In this document: positions 10,695-19,864 of the stretch, in pieces | Position numbering within the stretch: position 1 is the stretch's first letter | How the letters are laid out: the number at the start of each line of letters is the position of its first letter | Assembly: GCA_012728315.1 (NCBI GenBank) | Contig: JAAYFI010000069.1 | Location: 1-64,000, forward strand | Origin: Gammaproteobacteria bacterium | Lineage (GTDB): Bacteria; Pseudomonadota; Gammaproteobacteria; Pseudomonadales; Pseudomonadaceae | Direction of reading: 5' to 3' | Length of the DNA stretch: 64,000 nt | The notes under the pieces: generated by a model | Database searches by the model: none | Seen by the model: the letters and a program-made list of their open reading frames with translations, nothing else | What the model was told of the DNA's origin: nothing | Position numbers and translations under genes: made by a program

Positions 10695-12235
10695 CAGCGC
10701 AGCCGTTCAGCCCATACGGAGCGGCCTTATTGAGCGCTGCTGCTTTAATGTTGTTGCTGTTATGGCAGTTGTGGCGCGGACGGCGCTTACAGCAAGCGCT
10801 GAACGCAAGTGAGCAGGCATTGCTTGAGGCACAAGCTCAGCTGCACGAGCAGGAAATTGCTTTGCAGGTGCTAGGTAGCCAACAGGATCAGTGGCATGCA
10901 CAGCTGCAGCGGCGTGAAACCGACTATCAGCAGTTAAAAAGCGAGCAGCATAGGCTACAAGAGCAAATGCTGCAGGGGCGTGGTGCAGCGGATGCGGCAC
11001 GTGCTGCCTATCGCGAGCTAAAAGAGCAGCAGTTGCTGCGTGAAAAAAACATGCAAGAACAGCAGGCAAGCTATAGTCAACTGCAGCAAGCTCATCAACA
11101 GTTGCAGCAAGATTATGCTGCTTTAAGTGGTTTGAGTGAGCAAAAAGAACAGCACTTGCTGGAGCAGCAACAATTGCTGCAAGACAGTCGAGCGCAGTTA
11201 AAGCTGGAGTTTGAGCAGTTGGCAACGCAGATTTTCGAAGCGCGCGGACAGGCGTTAACGCAAAGCAGTCAGCACTCCTTAGAGGCGTTACTGAAACCTT
11301 TTCGTGAGCAAATTGATGCTTTTCGTCAGAAAGTTGAAGATATTCATCATAAAGACGCCCAGCAGCAAGCCTCTTTGCAACAGCAATTATTGCAGCTTAA
11401 AGAATTGAATCAGCAGGTGACTCAAGAAGCCCATGAGTTGAGCAGTGCATTGCGCGGGCAACAAAAAACGCAAGGTAACTGGGGTGAGTTGATTTTAGAG
11501 AATGTGTTGGAGCGGGCGGGTTTGCAGCAGGGTAAAGACTTTGCTCGAGAAGTCAGCTTCACCACTGTTGAGGGACGTAAGCGTCCAGATGCGATTGTTT
11601 ATCTACCGCAAAATAAGCATATCGTTATCGATGCAAAAGTCTCGCTTAATGCCTATGTGCGTTATGTCAATGCAGACGATGAGCTGCTGCGCAGCCAAGC
11701 ACTGCGTGAGCATGTGCATGCATTTTTAGCGCGCGTGAATGAACTGGCCGAGCGTGATTATGCTGCTTTGCCGGGTATTAATGCACCCGATATGGTGGTG
11801 ATGTTTGTGCCTATTGAATCGGCTTTTGCCGATGCGGTACGGGCGGATGAAGAATTGTTATACAGGGCGATTGAAAAAAATATTTTAATCGCTACGCCCA
11901 GCACCTTGCTGGCTAGCCTGACTATTATTCGCCAGCTGTGGCGCTTTGAAGAGCAAAATCGCAGCACGGCAGAGCTGGCTGAGCGAGCCAGTAAAGTGTA
12001 TGACAAGTTGCGGGTTTTTTTAGGCAGTATGGATGGTATTGGTGCAAGCTTAGATAGGGCGCAGGAAGCCTATCGCAAAGCTTGTGATCAGTTGGTGAGT
12101 GGACGCGGCAACTTAATTAAGCAAGCCAGTGATTTTCAGCAGCTGGGTGTAGCCGTTAAAACAGAAATTGCCGAACAATGGCAAGATCGTGCTCGGCTTG
12201 AATTGACTCATGTCGAGCAGCCGAGTGTTGATTAG
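10682..12235 (+). CDS. rmuC: DNA recombination protein RmuC
   Basis: RmuC limits DNA inversions and carries a predicted PD-(D/E)XK-like nuclease core. An N-terminal membrane helix (around residues 13-30, ALLSAAALMLLLLWQLW) is followed by a long Gln-rich coiled coil (residues ~35-240). The conserved RmuC domain then begins at GNWGELILENVLERAGLQ and continues with RPDAIVYLP and IDAKVSLNAY. The 517 aa length is typical. It starts inside the preceding amidotransferase gene and converges on the DUF2489 gene, the two stops overlapping by a few bases with no terminator between them. Confidence 0.93.
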   Translation: MLSLTAQPFSPYGAALLSAAALMLLLLWQLWRGRRLQQALNASEQALLEAQAQLHEQEIALQVLGSQQDQWHAQLQRRETDYQQLKSEQHRLQEQMLQGRGAADAARAAYRELKEQQLLREKNMQEQQASYSQLQQAHQQLQQDYAALSGLSEQKEQHLLEQQQLLQDSRAQLKLEFEQLATQIFEARGQALTQSSQHSLEALLKPFREQIDAFRQKVEDIHHKDAQQQASLQQQLLQLKELNQQVTQEAHELSSALRGQQKTQGNWGELILENVLERAGLQQGKDFAREVSFTTVEGRKRPDAIVYLPQNKHIVIDAKVSLNAYVRYVNADDELLRSQALREHVHAFLARVNELAERDYAALPGINAPDMVVMFVPIESAFADAVRADEELLYRAIEKNILIATPSTLLASLTIIRQLWRFEEQNRSTAELAERASKVYDKLRVFLGSMDGIGASLDRAQEAYRKACDQLVSGRGNLIKQASDFQQLGVAVKTEIAEQWQDRARLELTHVEQPSVD

Positions 12236-12672
12236 TTTTGCAGATGCTGACGCAACTGTTGTACTGCTTGTCGAGAGGCGGCTTTGTGCTGCAGTTCAAG
12301 TTCAGCGAGGAGGCTCAAGTAGGGGCGTTTTTCTGCGTTACTGAGTGCGCGCCAAGCATCGTGAGTGGGGATGTGTTGAGTGGCCGCAAACACCTGATGC
12401 AATACTTGGTAATCGTTGTGCATACCGAGTTCAAAATCATAGTGATCTAGAATAACTTTGATACGGATGCAGCCTTCTGCCCAAGGCATTTGCTCGGTTA
12501 AAAAGCTGTCCGTCAGTACCATTAAGTCGGCATGCAGCTGCTTTTTTTGGCTTGCATAGGTATTTTTGCGCTGTTGCTCTGCTTGCCATACGCGCCGCCA
12601 TAAATGCAGCGCGTAAGCAGTTAAACCGAGGATGCACAGTGTGGCGATAATCAGCCAATAACTAGAAAGCAT
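12232..12672 (-). CDS. DUF2489 membrane-anchored protein
   Basis: 146-aa protein with one N-terminal transmembrane helix (YWLIIATLCILGLTAYALHLW), then a basic, Gln-rich cytoplasmic or periplasmic helical domain. Conserved-looking segments are GCIRIKVILDHYDF and AATQHIPTHDAW, which match DUF2489 proteins of Pseudomonas. Function unknown. The start MLSSYW at 12672 is preferred over an upstream ATG at 12744, which would overlap the SEC-C gene and add 24 unconserved residues. It is the last gene of a three-gene minus-strand set (lipoprotein, SEC-C miniprotein, DUF2489). Confidence 0.8.
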   Translation of the reverse strand: MLSSYWLIIATLCILGLTAYALHLWRRVWQAEQQRKNTYASQKKQLHADLMVLTDSFLTEQMPWAEGCIRIKVILDHYDFELGMHNDYQVLHQVFAATQHIPTHDAWRALSNAEKRPYLSLLAELELQHKAASRQAVQQLRQHLQN

Positions 12673-12679
12673 CTGCACA

Positions 12680-12877
12680 TTATGCACCGTGACATTTTTT
12701 GTATTTTTTCTGGCTACCGCAGGGGCATGGATCATTGCGGCCAATTTCTTTTAGCGGGTTGCGTACCGGCTCGTGGTGGCCATGGTTACAATGTGGGCCG
12801 TGCACATGTGCTGTTGGTGCGTGTTCGTGATGTGTGTGTTGGCAGTCAGGGCCGTGTACATGTTCTGTAGAAGTCAT
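12680..12877 (-). CDS. Histidine-rich SEC-C motif miniprotein
   Basis: 65-aa protein in two parts. Residues 1-36 contain 12 histidines in two near-repeats, [14 protein letters not shown] and [14 protein letters not shown]. Residues 47-64 form a SEC-C zinc-binding motif, [18 protein letters not shown], with likely ligands Cys51, Cys53, Cys62 and His63, as in the SecA C-terminus. The His-rich part suggests additional nickel, zinc or copper binding. It starts 5 nt after the upstream lipoprotein stop and ends 7 nt before the DUF2489 start, so it is the middle gene of a tight operon. Function unknown; metal delivery or a SecA-like contact are both only inference. Confidence 0.8.
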   Translation of the reverse strand: MTSTEHVHGPDCQHTHHEHAPTAHVHGPHCNHGHHEPVRNPLKEIGRNDPCPCGSQKKYKKCHGA

Positions 12878-12882
12878 AGCTG

Positions 12883-13380
12883 TTACTCGCGAATATAGTC
12901 GCCGGGAATGATATCACCGTGACGGAGGATATTGATTTTTTTTCCGAACAAAAGCCCTGTATTTACGTCTGCATGCAGTGCGTAATGAATGGGCTGGTCA
13001 GGTTTTTCTAGCATGCGCACAATCACTTTCATATGCCGCCATAAGTTGGTGTGCACAGGTACTTGAAAGTAAGCATGACCATGAGCTGGAACTGTCAGCC
13101 ATTGATTATTGCTGCCAGTGGCCAGCGGCGTGTCGTTTAGCATGACGCGGTAGTTGATGCTGCGCATGGGTAAACTTTGCGAGTTGGGGTTATCCACACG
13201 AAAGTGCAAAATAAACTGCTGCTCGAGTAATCTAGCATGCACCAGTTCTACATCAACCAACTGTAAGTCAGGCTTTTTAAAACTACTGCCAACCCAAGTA
13301 GAGCAGCCGCTGACACAGCTTAACAGTGTGATGAAAACTAAGTATGCTGATGTTTTTTTTATAGTTACCAAGTAGTTCAT
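12883..13380 (-). CDS. LEA type 2 (WHy domain) lipoprotein
   Basis: 165-aa predicted lipoprotein with a basic start and hydrophobic stretch ([15 protein letters not shown]); the lipobox VSGC gives a lipidated Cys at about residue 26. The mature part is a LEA14/WHy-like beta-sandwich: [25 protein letters not shown] with [17 protein letters not shown] is typical of LEA type 2 family proteins. The family is linked to desiccation or stress but has no assigned role in Pseudomonas. TTGGAG upstream is a good ribosome binding site. First gene of the minus-strand trio. Confidence 0.82.
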   Translation of the reverse strand: MNYLVTIKKTSAYLVFITLLSCVSGCSTWVGSSFKKPDLQLVDVELVHARLLEQQFILHFRVDNPNSQSLPMRSINYRVMLNDTPLATGSNNQWLTVPAHGHAYFQVPVHTNLWRHMKVIVRMLEKPDQPIHYALHADVNTGLLFGKKINILRHGDIIPGDYIRE

Positions 13381-13512
13381 TGATTAACTCCAAATCCCAC
13401 GGCAGTGTATCAAGCAAATGTTAAACGCGGTAAATAAAAGATTAACACTGCCTGTTTGCGTAAGGTTAACAATTACATTACAGCACGAACCAGTAATGAT
13501 AGAGGGTTAAGT

Positions 13513-14070
13513 ATGCAACAATTTGAAATTGCCTTTTCAGGTCAAATTGCTCCTGGTGCTGAACTTAGCCAAGTTAAGGCGGCTATTGCACGTTTATTTC
13601 AAGCCGATGAGGCTTTGCTGGCGCGGTTATTTTCAGGGCAGCGCGTGATTATAAAGCAAAGTGTTGATGCGGCGGCAGCTGCTAAATATCAAGCCGCATT
13701 TCAGCGCGCCGGCGCACTGCTTGAAGTGCGCGACCTCTTGGCTGTGCCTGTTGAAGAAATTACCTGTAGCTTGCCGGCAGAGGCACCCAGCACTGACACA
13801 GCGCCTAACACTGCTGGCGCCAACCGAGCGATGCTGCAGGTGACGCCGCGCGACGAATATATGGCGGCCTTTGCCAATGTTCAGGCGCCGGATTTTGGCT
13901 TAGCGCCTCTAGGCGATAATCTGCAGCCTATAACGACCGAAGCACCTGCGCCTAATGTAGATGTATCCGGGATCACTTTAGCGCCAGTGGGCAGCGATAT
14001 GGGGCAGTTGCCCAGCACTGCAGCGGTTGTGCAGCCCGACATTTCCCATATTAAGCTGCAGGAGCCTTAA
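13513..14070 (+). CDS. Conserved hypothetical protein with C-terminal LAPxGxD repeats
   Basis: 185-aa protein of unknown function. The N-terminal ~75 residues (QFEIAFSGQIAPGAEL, LFSGQRVIIKQSVD, KYQAAFQRAGALLEV) form a small alpha/beta domain also seen in other gammaproteobacterial proteins. The C-terminal half is Ala/Pro-rich and contains a degenerate repeated unit: APDFGLAPLGDNLQ, VDVSGITLAPVGSDMGQ and PDISHIKLQEP. The ATG at 13513 follows agaggg at the right distance; an upstream extension to 13456 lacks conservation. No signal peptide. It stands alone between divergent and convergent neighbours. Confidence 0.7.
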   Translation: MQQFEIAFSGQIAPGAELSQVKAAIARLFQADEALLARLFSGQRVIIKQSVDAAAAAKYQAAFQRAGALLEVRDLLAVPVEEITCSLPAEAPSTDTAPNTAGANRAMLQVTPRDEYMAAFANVQAPDFGLAPLGDNLQPITTEAPAPNVDVSGITLAPVGSDMGQLPSTAAVVQPDISHIKLQEP

Positions 14071-14103
14071 TTGTTGCGGCTGGCTGGGCTGCTGTGTTGG
14101 GTT

Positions 14104-14574
14104 TTACAGATAAGCGGCGCAGCACTTTTTAAATTTTAAAGAGCTGCCGCACGGGCAAGGTGCATTGCGTTCAGCGCGTAAGGGAACATTGGGGTCATAA
14201 AAGTACCAGCGCTGGGCGGGCTTAATAAATAACGAGGTTTCTCGGTGTTGGTGGCGGCCTTCTAGGTCTTGCCAGTGTGCAATAAACTCAACTGTAGCGT
14301 GGCGCTGATCCGCTTGTATCTCGTGTCTAAGAACGTCCAAGCCCAGCCATTGGCTGTTTTGGCTCCACTGCGCAATCGCGTGCATATCCAATTGTTCTTG
14401 CTGGCAGGGTAGGCTGGTATTTTTTATAAACTCAAGATTGTGCAGGGCGTACGCGCTGTAGCGTGCGCGCATTAAGGTTTGCGGCAGGCTGGCTTGGGCG
14501 CCGTTGTGGTATTGGCTGCAGCAGTCTTGATAACTGTGTTGCGGGTTGCATGGGCAAGGAAAAAGAGCTGGCAT
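14104..14574 (-). CDS. ychJ: YchJ family (UPF0225) SEC-C protein
   Basis: 156-aa YchJ-type protein. It has a Cys motif near the N-terminus (FPCPCNPQHSYQDCC) and a second SEC-C motif at the C-terminus (NAPCPCGSSLKFKKCC), with the central YchJ domain between them (LMRARYSAYALHN, VEFIAHWQD). Family function is unknown; the Cys motifs bind zinc. The start at 14574 is chosen because it begins directly before the first Cys motif; the open frame upstream to 14697 runs into dinG. It is transcribed divergently from dinG. Confidence 0.88.
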   Translation of the reverse strand: MPALFPCPCNPQHSYQDCCSQYHNGAQASLPQTLMRARYSAYALHNLEFIKNTSLPCQQEQLDMHAIAQWSQNSQWLGLDVLRHEIQADQRHATVEFIAHWQDLEGRHQHRETSLFIKPAQRWYFYDPNVPLRAERNAPCPCGSSLKFKKCCAAYL

Positions 14575-14668
14575 AAGTAATCCGTAGAGCACAAAGCGTT
14601 TAAGCAGGCTATTATACGCTTTGAATAGGGTACTGAACAAACGTACAGTTCGATAAAGTGGATGCAGC

Positions 14669-16813
14669 ATGCTCAGCGATGAATTAAAAAACACCATTCA
14701 AAGCGCCTATACACGCTTTTTGGATAGCAAAGGTCTTAAAGCTCGCTATGGACAGCGCTTAATGATTGCAGAAGTGGCGAAAGCTTTAGGCAGTATCGCT
14801 GTAGATGAGGAAGGTAAGCGCTCGGGGGAGCCCGCCGTGGTGGCGATTGAGGCCGGTACGGGAACCGGTAAAACGGTTGCCTACAGCTTGGCCGCAATCC
14901 CTGTGGCCCGTGCGGCCGGTAAACGTTTAGTCATAGCGACAGCTACGGTTGCTTTGCAAGAGCAGATTGTTGATAAAGACTTACCGGATATTATTAAAAA
15001 CAGTGGTTTAAATTTTACCTATGCTTTGGCTAAAGGGCGTGGTCGTTATTTGTGCTTGTCGAAGTTGGATGTGTTGTCACAACAAGGGCAGGCCGAGCAA
15101 GCCACGGCACAGCTCTTTGCTGAGGACGGCTTCTATATTGATGTGGATAGCGACAGTGAAAAACTGTTCAGTGAAATGATTGAAAAGCTGGCCAGTAACC
15201 GCTGGGATGGGGACCGCGATACCTGGCCGCAGGTGCTTGAAGATGTCACATGGTCGCGGGTCACTACCGATCATACTCAGTGCACCGGTCGTCATTGCGG
15301 TAACTTCCAGCAATGCGCTTTTTATAAGGCGCGTGAAGGTATGACCAAGGTGGATGTGATTGTCACCAATCACGATATGGTCTTAGCGGATTTAGCTTTA
15401 GGGGGTGGTGCGGTATTGCCCGATCCGCGTGAAACTATTTATGTGTTTGATGAAGGCCATCATTTACCTGATAAAGCCATTGGGCATTTTGCTCACTTTA
15501 CACGCTTACGCTCGACGGCTGACTGGCTGGGTCAGGTGGAGAAAAACCTCACCCGTTTGCTGGCGCAAAACCCTTTGCCGGGTGATTTTGGCCGACTGCT
15601 CGAACCTGTGCCAGAGATGGCCAAAAGCTTGCGTACACAAATGCAATTTATGTTTACCTTTTGTGAGCAGTTGGCTGAGTTTCGACCCAATAGCGATCCG
15701 GACAGTTATGAAAAACCCCGTTATCGTTTTGTCGGTGGCGTGATTCCAGAGCAGATGAGTGAGCTTGGCATTGAGCTGAAAAAAGAATTTAGCAAGCTGA
15801 CGGATATTTTTAGTCGTGTCGCTGAGTTATTGAAAAAGGCGATGGATGATGAGCCGAGTTTAGGTGTGCCCAGCCAGCAAGCGGAAGAATGGTATCCATT
15901 ATTTGGGAGCTTGTTGTCGCGAGCAGAAAATAACCAAGAATTATGGTCTGCATTTACCGCAGAGGATCCAGAGGCGAGTCCGCCCATGGCGCGCTGGTTG
16001 TCTTTAGCGGATGCCGGTGGGGCTTTTGATATTGAAGTGAATGCCAGTCCTATTTTGGCCGCAGAAACATTGCGTCGTCATCTGTGGAATGTTGCGCATG
16101 GAGCGCTGGTGACTTCCGCGACTTTAACGGCGCTGGGTAAGTTTGATCGCTTTAATATGCGTGCGGGTTTACCTTTTGATTCGAAAAAAACTGTAGTGCC
16201 CAGTCCCTTTAAATATGCTGAAGCTGGGGTGTTAAGCGTGCCTGATTTGCGTGCTGATCCGCGTGATTCGGATGGGCATACTGCAGCCATTGTGCGTGAA
16301 TTGCCGAACATGCTAGAAGGTGCGCGGGGTAGTTTGGTCTTGTTTTCATCGCGTAGGCAAATGCACGATGTGTTTACCAGTCTGGATGCTGAGTGGCGTA
16401 AACGTGTGCTGATGCAAGGCAGCTTATCGCGCCAAGAAACCTTAGCTAAGCATAAAGCGCAAATTGATAATGAGCATGTCAGTGTCTTATTTGGTTTGGC
16501 GAGTTTTGCTGAGGGTATCGATTTGCCCGGTGCTTACTGCCAGCATGTGGTCATTGCCAAGATTCCTTTTGCTGTTCCAGATGACCCAGTGGAGGCCGCT
16601 CTATCAGAGTGGATTGAAGCACGTGGCGGTAATCCATTTATGGAGATCGCTGTGCCAGATGCCTCGCTGCGCTTGATTCAGGCCTGTGGGCGCTTGCTGC
16701 GCAATGAGCAGGATACTGGTCGGGTGACTGTGCTGGATCGTCGCTTGGTGACCCAGCGCTATGGTAAAGCGATACTTAATTCTTTACCGCCGTTTCGACG
16801 GGAAATTGACTAA
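14669..16813 (+). CDS. dinG: ATP-dependent DNA helicase DinG
   Basis: XPD-like superfamily 2 helicase, 5'-3' on DNA, resolving R-loops, D-loops and G-quadruplexes. Walker A AGTGTGKT is at residues 62-69. A four-Cys iron-sulfur cluster region is visible (YLCLSK, CTGRHCGNFQQCAFY), followed by VTNHDMVL, the DEGH Walker B, SATLTALG and the C-terminal helicase motifs including QACGRLLRNEQDTG. The length is 714 aa, as in Pseudomonas DinG. No LexA box is obvious in the short divergent region upstream, though I did not scan with a matrix. Confidence 0.95.
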   Translation: MLSDELKNTIQSAYTRFLDSKGLKARYGQRLMIAEVAKALGSIAVDEEGKRSGEPAVVAIEAGTGTGKTVAYSLAAIPVARAAGKRLVIATATVALQEQIVDKDLPDIIKNSGLNFTYALAKGRGRYLCLSKLDVLSQQGQAEQATAQLFAEDGFYIDVDSDSEKLFSEMIEKLASNRWDGDRDTWPQVLEDVTWSRVTTDHTQCTGRHCGNFQQCAFYKAREGMTKVDVIVTNHDMVLADLALGGGAVLPDPRETIYVFDEGHHLPDKAIGHFAHFTRLRSTADWLGQVEKNLTRLLAQNPLPGDFGRLLEPVPEMAKSLRTQMQFMFTFCEQLAEFRPNSDPDSYEKPRYRFVGGVIPEQMSELGIELKKEFSKLTDIFSRVAELLKKAMDDEPSLGVPSQQAEEWYPLFGSLLSRAENNQELWSAFTAEDPEASPPMARWLSLADAGGAFDIEVNASPILAAETLRRHLWNVAHGALVTSATLTALGKFDRFNMRAGLPFDSKKTVVPSPFKYAEAGVLSVPDLRADPRDSDGHTAAIVRELPNMLEGARGSLVLFSSRRQMHDVFTSLDAEWRKRVLMQGSLSRQETLAKHKAQIDNEHVSVLFGLASFAEGIDLPGAYCQHVVIAKIPFAVPDDPVEAALSEWIEARGGNPFMEIAVPDASLRLIQACGRLLRNEQDTGRVTVLDRRLVTQRYGKAILNSLPPFRREID

Positions 16814-16841
16814 AAGCTTACTCTGATAAATAGAGGCTCGT

Positions 16842-17987
16842 ATGCATATTGATGGCAGCAGTGATAGCGCATTTTCCAGTGTTCTTGATGTGTTTATGCA
16901 GATTTTAGAAGACCCTGAGCAGCGTGGCGCGGCATTGTGCGTACAAGTTGCAGGGGAGACTGTAATCGATGTGTGGGGCGGGGTCATTGACCGACATGCT
17001 GAGCAGTTGTGGCAGCGTGATACCTTAGTGAATATTTTTTCCAGTGGTAAACCCTTGGCTGCGGTGGTGCTCTTGCAGTGGGTGAGTGAAGGGCGCTTAC
17101 AGCTGGATATACCCTTGGCAGAGTATTGGCCAGAGTTTGCTGTACAAGGCAAGCAGCAGATCACCTTGCGTCAAGTCTTGAGTCATCGCGCGGGCTTGCC
17201 AGCTATATTTGAACCTTTGCCCGCGCACAGCCTGTTTGACTGGCAGCGCATGGTCAGTGCTGTGGAAAATACGTCGCCGTGGTGGACGCCGGGCCGTGCG
17301 CATGGTTATGCCCCAATGACTTATGGTTGGTTGGTGGGTGAGTTGATGCGGCGTGTAGCAGAGTGTGAGCCGAGAGAGGCGATTGCTCAGGGCATTGCCG
17401 AGCCATTGCAACTGGAGTTGTATTTAGGACTCAGCGCGCAACAATTGCCGCGAGTGGGTGATGTGATGCGCATGAAAGGCGTGTTAGCGGATGCTGCGGC
17501 ATTGCGCCTTATGAAGGCTATAGGCGGTGATCCGCAAGGCATGACAGCGAAAGCATTTGCCAATCCATCGTCGATGATGACCAGTACGAATAAGCCAGAG
17601 TGGCGTTGCATGCAGCAGCCGGCAGCTAATGTGCACGGCACAGCGCGCGGTTTGGCTGGGTTTTATACCGGTTTATTGCAAGGACAGTTGCTGGATGAGG
17701 ACATGCTCAGCGAGATGCTGACTGAGCATAGCTTGGGGCTGGACTTAACTTTGCAGACTAAAACGCGCTTTGGACTAGGCTGTATGCTGGAACAGGTCGA
17801 TGAAATACCGGCCAGTTATGCTTTAGGTGCGCATGCTTTTGGTCATCCAGGGGCTGGTGGCACATTGGGTTGCGCTGATCCTGAGCGTGAGGTCAGTGTG
17901 GCCTTTGTGACCAATAGTTTGGGGGCGAGCGTGTTAATGGATCCGCGCGCACAAAAAATCAATGCGATGCTGAAAAAGTGTCTGTAA
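16842..17987 (+). CDS. Serine hydrolase of the beta-lactamase/EstB family
   Basis: 381-aa class C beta-lactamase-like serine hydrolase, probably an esterase. The nucleophile motif SxxK is Ser67 to Lys70 in NIFSSGKPLAA, and the usual Tyr motif is YAPMTYGW. The C-terminal HAFGHPGAGGTLGCADPE corresponds to the family's K-T-G equivalent region. No signal peptide is visible, so it is predicted cytoplasmic, as is EstB. GAGG stands upstream of the ATG, 28 nt after dinG, so it may be cotranscribed. Substrate unknown. Confidence 0.85.
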   Translation: MHIDGSSDSAFSSVLDVFMQILEDPEQRGAALCVQVAGETVIDVWGGVIDRHAEQLWQRDTLVNIFSSGKPLAAVVLLQWVSEGRLQLDIPLAEYWPEFAVQGKQQITLRQVLSHRAGLPAIFEPLPAHSLFDWQRMVSAVENTSPWWTPGRAHGYAPMTYGWLVGELMRRVAECEPREAIAQGIAEPLQLELYLGLSAQQLPRVGDVMRMKGVLADAAALRLMKAIGGDPQGMTAKAFANPSSMMTSTNKPEWRCMQQPAANVHGTARGLAGFYTGLLQGQLLDEDMLSEMLTEHSLGLDLTLQTKTRFGLGCMLEQVDEIPASYALGAHAFGHPGAGGTLGCADPEREVSVAFVTNSLGASVLMDPRAQKINAMLKKCL

Positions 17988-18076
17988 GTTCGGGTTGCTG
18001 TGGGCGATAGAACAGGATTTAACTTAGTGCGCATCAGAAGCCGGCACTGAAAGAGAGTCTGGAGCTTAAAGAGCTA

Positions 18077-18098
18077 GCGGGCACTGCTGTGTGCCCGC
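18077..18098 (-). terminator. Hairpin between the hydrolase gene and folD
   Basis: GCGGGCAC (18077-18084) pairs with GTGCCCGC (18091-18098) around TGCTGT. It sits just after the folD stop on the minus strand and could also stop plus-strand transcription; T tracts are short on both sides. Confidence 0.55.
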
Positions 18099-18116
18099 GC
18101 TGCTCAAGGGCTGTGT

Positions 18117-18971
18117 TTATTGTTCGTTCTGCTCGCAGGCTTGCAGGGTGTTTTCTAGCAAGCATGCGCGTGTCATCGGGCCCACGCCGCCGGGAACTGG
18201 CGTGATCCAAGCTGCATGTTTAACTGCTTCAGCAAAGCCAACATCACCGATCAGCTGGCCGTTATCTAAGCGGTTAATACCAACGTCAATGACAATGGCG
18301 CCGGGTTTAATCCATTCACCTTTAACGAGGTTGGGGATGCCCACCGCGACCACAACCAAATCTGCACGGCGCACATGGCTTTCTAAGTCTTTAGTAAAGC
18401 GGTGGGTAATGGTGGTGGTGCAGCCTGCCAGTAAGAGTTCCAGCGCCATGGGGCGACCGACAATATTGGATGCGCCAACGATCACTGCATCTAAACCATG
18501 CAAGTCAACGCCGGTGTGCGCCAGTAAAGTCATAATGCCTTTGGGTGTGCACGAGCGTAGTAATGGAATACGCTGTGCTAAACGGCCAACATTATAGGGA
18601 TGGAAACCATCAACGTCTTTATAAGGGCTGATGCGCTCAAGCAGTTGAGATGAGTCAAGATGCGCAGGCAAGGGCAGTTGCACGAGAATGCCGTCAACGC
18701 TGTTATCGGCATTAAGGGTATCAATTAAATCTAATAATTGTGCTTGTGTGGTGTTGGCAGGTAAGTCATACGCTTGGGATTGAAAGCCAACTTGTTCGCA
18801 ATCTTTGCGTTTGTGTGCGACATACACTTCGGAGGCAGGATCGTTACCGACCAAAATCACTGCTAAGCCCGGTGCACGTAAACCTTGGCTGAGGCGATTC
18901 TGTACTTTTTGGGCGATATTTTGACGAATATCTGCGGCGATCTGTTTGCCGTCAATTAATTGTGCGGTCAT
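18117..18971 (-). CDS. folD: Bifunctional methylenetetrahydrofolate dehydrogenase / cyclohydrolase FolD
   Basis: Converts 5,10-methylene-THF to 10-formyl-THF in one-carbon metabolism. Conserved segments are [20 protein letters not shown] (substrate site with the catalytic Lys), [25 protein letters not shown], and the NADP loop [17 protein letters not shown], ending with [13 protein letters not shown]. With the start at 18971 the protein is 284 aa, the normal family length. An upstream frame to 19097 would add 42 residues. An alternative ATG five codons upstream (18986) cannot be excluded; neither has a strong ribosome binding site. Confidence 0.95.
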   Translation of the reverse strand: MTAQLIDGKQIAADIRQNIAQKVQNRLSQGLRAPGLAVILVGNDPASEVYVAHKRKDCEQVGFQSQAYDLPANTTQAQLLDLIDTLNADNSVDGILVQLPLPAHLDSSQLLERISPYKDVDGFHPYNVGRLAQRIPLLRSCTPKGIMTLLAHTGVDLHGLDAVIVGASNIVGRPMALELLLAGCTTTITHRFTKDLESHVRRADLVVVAVGIPNLVKGEWIKPGAIVIDVGINRLDNGQLIGDVGFAEAVKHAAWITPVPGGVGPMTRACLLENTLQACEQNEQ

Positions 18972-19104
18972 TGGGTTATTAGCCATACTGGGATCAATAA
19001 AAAAGATGTGGGCTATTCTCGCACGACCAACTGCATCGGGCAAAGATACATCCGCGGTATTTTGTCCCTTACCACTATCTATTTGATTCTTTTGCAAATA
19101 ATGG

Positions 19105-19133
19105 TTGACGTCGGCAGGTCTCCTCTGTAATAT
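19105..19133 (+). promoter_or_regulatory. Promoter of the tRNA-Arg/His/Leu cluster
   Basis: TTGACG (19105-19110), 17-nt spacer, TAATAT (19128-19133), followed by a GC-rich discriminator (tcgcccc) of the kind seen at stringently controlled stable-RNA promoters. It is about 110 nt upstream of the first tRNA and overlaps the divergent folD upstream region. Confidence 0.8.
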
Positions 19134-19241
19134 TCGCCCCGCTTACCCAGTACAGCCTGAAGCTGGATACGAAAGCTGAACAAGTCATATTGGACAGCAA
19201 TCGAGCCTTGAGTCAGTTGCTCTTAAGAGTGATGACAGCAA

Positions 19242-19318
19242 GCGCCCGTAGCTCAGTCGGATAGAGCACCCGCCTTCTAAGCGGGTGGTCGCAGGTTCGA
19301 ATCCTGCCGGGCGCGCCA
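19242..19318 (+). tRNA. tRNA-Arg(TCT)
   Basis: 77-nt cloverleaf: acceptor GCGCCCG pairs with CGGGCGC, the anticodon stem CCCGC/GCGGG encloses the loop CTTCTAA with anticodon TCT, the T arm contains GGTTCGAATCC, and CCA is encoded at 19316-19318. Confidence 0.97.
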
Positions 19319-19361
19319 TTAGGGCGAATGGGCTAAGCATGATAGAGTAACACGCAATATG

Positions 19362-19437
19362 GTGGGCGTAGCTCAGTTGGTAGAGCACAGGATTGTGACT
19401 CCTGTTGTCGTGGGTTCGATCCCCATCGTCCACCCCA
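19362..19437 (+). tRNA. tRNA-His(GTG)
   Basis: Acceptor GTGGGCG pairs with CGTCCAC (one G-T pair), with the loop TTGTGAC giving anticodon GTG and encoded CCA at 19435-19437. A G at 19361 is in position to become the G-1 identity nucleotide of tRNA-His; discriminator C73 is also as expected. Confidence 0.97.
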
Positions 19438-19483
19438 TATTTGGAAAACATAGTGCTGCTACAGCATTATGCGTGAGCAACAT

Positions 19484-19568
19484 GCGGACGTGGTGGAATT
19501 GGTAGACACACCAGATTTAGGTTCTGGCGCCGCGAGGTGTGAGAGTTCGAGTCTCTCTGTCCGCACCA
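19484..19568 (+). tRNA. tRNA-Leu(TAG)
   Basis: 85-nt class II tRNA with long variable arm. The anticodon loop TTTAGGT is flanked by CCAGA/TCTGG, giving anticodon TAG. The acceptor GCGGACG pairs with TGTCCGC (one G-T pair) and CCA is encoded at 19566-19568. Confidence 0.96.
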
Positions 19569-19592
19569 TCTAAAGGCTTGTTAGCCTTGAGT

Positions 19593-19620
19593 AAAAAAGC
19601 CCCTTAATTGGGGTTTTTTT
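19593..19620 (+). terminator. Terminator of the tRNA cluster
   Basis: CCCC (19600-19603) and GGGG (19610-19613) around TTAATT, preceded by AAAAAAG and followed by seven T. A short but classic tRNA-operon terminator. Confidence 0.85.
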
Positions 19621-19864
19621 ATGCCCGTTTTTTATGCAGTGCACGGTGTGTTGTCCTCCGGTCATGATCTATGACCTATAGCGAGAGGGCGCAAGCATTC
19701 GCTGTTTGCTATTGAGCAGATGGCTGTGCCCAATGGCAATCTTGCTTGATCACAACGATTAATCATTGCTGCTGGTTGTTAGCATCTTGCAGAGTGCGTG
19801 CACGAATTTCATTCCCATGTTTTTAATCAAGCCTGGATCTGCGGTTAGACATTAGACTCACGTG

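Noticed and set aside
10707..11225. 172-codon minus-strand frame inside rmuC
   Set aside because: Ala-rich antisense image of the Gln-rich coiled coil; codon-bias artefact.
18972..19097. Upstream extension of folD
   Set aside because: It would make FolD 42 residues longer than the family and contains no conserved sequence; it is the promoter region.
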